Assembly: GCA_964594045.1 (NCBI GenBank)
Contig: CAZQKR010000079.1
Location: 1-7,106, forward strand
Reading direction: 5' to 3'
Source of the DNA: UBA2365 sp964594045
GTDB taxonomy: Bacteria; Bacteroidota; Bacteroidia; Chitinophagales; Saprospiraceae
DNA length: 7,106 nucleotides
Both the position numbers and the translations under genes were made by a program. Below are positions 6,297-7,106 of this stretch, in pieces. A model generated the notes under the pieces. It saw nothing but the letters and a program-made list of their open reading frames with translations. It had not been told where the DNA came from and did no database searches. How positions within the stretch are numbered: the stretch's first letter is position 1; each line of letters starts with the position of its first letter.

Positions 6297-7060
6297 TGAC
6301 GGTGTTGCGTGCAAAAGAATTGTGCAATATCAAGGTAGAAAACGCTCTACTGAGAACTCAGATACAATCCAACTTCGATATGAGCGCCTTTGTAGGCAAC
6401 AATGTGTCGATAAATGATCTGTTTGAGCATGTGAAGATTGTTGCCAATACCAATACGACCATCCTGATCACCGGGGAGACTGGTACAGGTAAAGAGTTGC
6501 TGACCAATATCATCCATTTTAATTCTGATCGTAAAAATAAACCTTTGATCAAAGTCAGTTGCGCCATCATGAATAAAGGAATCTTCGAAAGCGAATTGTT
6601 CGGTCATGAAAAAGGTGCTTTCACAGGTGCTGATTCGGTCAAGAAAGGCAGATTTGAACTGGCAAACGGAGGCACACTCTATTTGGATGATATTGACGAT
6701 ATGCCTTTGAAGCTCCAGGTTAAATTGCTCAGAGCTCTGGAAGAAAGGGAAATTGAACGTGTGGGCGGAACAGAGCCAATAAAAATTGATATCAGGGTGA
6801 TCGCATCAACAAAAGCAGACCTGAAGGAAAAGGTTGCGAAAGGAGAATTCAGGGAGGACTTGTATTACAGATTGAGTGTGTTCCCTCTCAATATTCCTCC
6901 GCTCAGGGAACGGATCAATGATTTAAAAGTGCTGATACCGCATTTCATCAGGATATTCTCAGGAACCAATGAGGTCACTATTGAAAAAGAAGCTTTAAAT
7001 TGTCTTTTAAAATACAGTTTTCCCGGAAATATCAGAGAAGTCAAAAACCTGATAACCTGA
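6290..7060 (+). CDS. Sigma-54 interaction AAA+ domain (C-terminal fragment, itself truncated)
   Basis: Central ATPase of an NtrC-family activator, which remodels sigma-54 RNA polymerase. Residues 1-35 are the linker from the receiver. Walker A is GETGTGKE (62-69); the sigma-54 contact loop GAFTGA is complete (109-114); Walker B reads LYLDD (D133, D134), with Asp where Glu is usual; sensor I lies in RVIASTKADL; arginine fingers are R188 and R194 in FREDLYYR; PPLRER follows; sensor II R249 lies in PGNIRE. The protein stops seven residues after R249-E250, at NLIT, so most of the helical lid and the Fis-type helix-turn-helix are lacking. The first ATG (6290) overlaps the stop of the receiver frame (TGA 6294-6296), so some translation by re-initiation is conceivable. 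Full NtrC-type regulators run to about 440-480 aa; joined with the receiver this one would reach only about 363. Confidence 0.88.
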   Translation: MLMTVLRAKELCNIKVENALLRTQIQSNFDMSAFVGNNVSINDLFEHVKIVANTNTTILITGETGTGKELLTNIIHFNSDRKNKPLIKVSCAIMNKGIFESELFGHEKGAFTGADSVKKGRFELANGGTLYLDDIDDMPLKLQVKLLRALEEREIERVGGTEPIKIDIRVIASTKADLKEKVAKGEFREDLYYRLSVFPLNIPPLRERINDLKVLIPHFIRIFSGTNEVTIEKEALNCLLKYSFPGNIREVKNLIT

Positions 7061-7106
7061 GTTCGATTAATAAATAACTGAAAATAAATCAAATATATAT
7101 TAAAAT
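7061..7106. other. AT-rich tail after the truncated regulator
   Basis: The last 46 bases are nearly all A and T after position 7067 and code for nothing recognisable in any frame. The shift from clear coding sequence to this tail happens within a few bases of the GNIRE motif, as expected at a deletion or insertion border, but too little is visible to name an element. Confidence 0.4.

Larger units (their letters stand above)
5970..7060 (+). pseudogene. NtrC-type response regulator gene, frameshifted and 3'-truncated
   Basis: The two preceding fragments are one gene. At 6264-6272 the sequence reads ATA CAA AGC; adding one A gives CAA AAG CCT TTC GGG AGC GAT GAA ATG, that is QKPFGSDEM, the standard receiver ending, which runs straight into the downstream frame. 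A single lost A in a short A-run explains everything. No classical -1 slippery heptamer (X XXY YYZ in the zero frame) is present, so programmed frameshifting is unlikely. The second defect is at the 3' end: all three frames close by 7077 (TGA 7058, TAA 7068, TAA 7075), so no single indel recovers a C-terminal domain. A sequencing error could explain the first defect but not easily the second. Confidence 0.75.

Overview
The window reads as chromosome of a Bacteroidota bacterium, most likely from or near the Saprospiraceae. The main reason is the first gene, a secreted beta-propeller-like protein ending in a type IX secretion (T9SS) sorting domain, a system confined to that phylum. Other supporting signs are start codons without clear Shine-Dalgarno sequences, AT-rich spacers and possible TTTG / TAnnTTTG promoter elements. 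All genes found lie on the + strand.

Layout. (1) Positions 1-1274 hold the 3' part of the T9SS cargo gene, cut by the left window edge. (2) Positions 1327-2259 hold an Rpn-family PD-(D/E)XK nuclease/putative transposase. Its N-terminus looks clipped, and its C-terminal linker is built from six 12-bp repeats. (3) Positions 2260-2688 are an AT-rich spacer with no gene seen. (4) Positions 2689-3177 hold a complete deoxycytidylate (dCMP) deaminase of the long, animal-like type, whose last codons form a perfect 9-bp inverted repeat. (5) Positions 3178-3574 are a spacer with a long imperfect inverted repeat, a 16-bp perfect palindrome and two weak promoter candidates. (6) Positions 3575-7060 hold a tight cluster: a PhnD-like substrate-binding lipoprotein, a membrane histidine kinase starting inside the lipoprotein stop codon (ATGA overlap), and, 8 nt later, an NtrC-type response regulator.

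The last cluster looks like a three-part signalling module. A periplasmic binding lipoprotein would present a ligand to the sensor kinase, which would phosphorylate a sigma-54 activator. No ABC permease or ATPase is present in the window, which favours a sensing role for the binding protein over transport.

The regulator is damaged twice. A one-base deletion near 6267-6270 splits receiver from AAA+ domain and removes the conserved receiver lysine. The AAA+ reading frame then ends just after the GNIRE motif, without the rest of the lid or a Fis-type DNA-binding domain. Either the output arm is decaying (or the first lesion is a sequencing error), or the system works in a reduced form without DNA binding.
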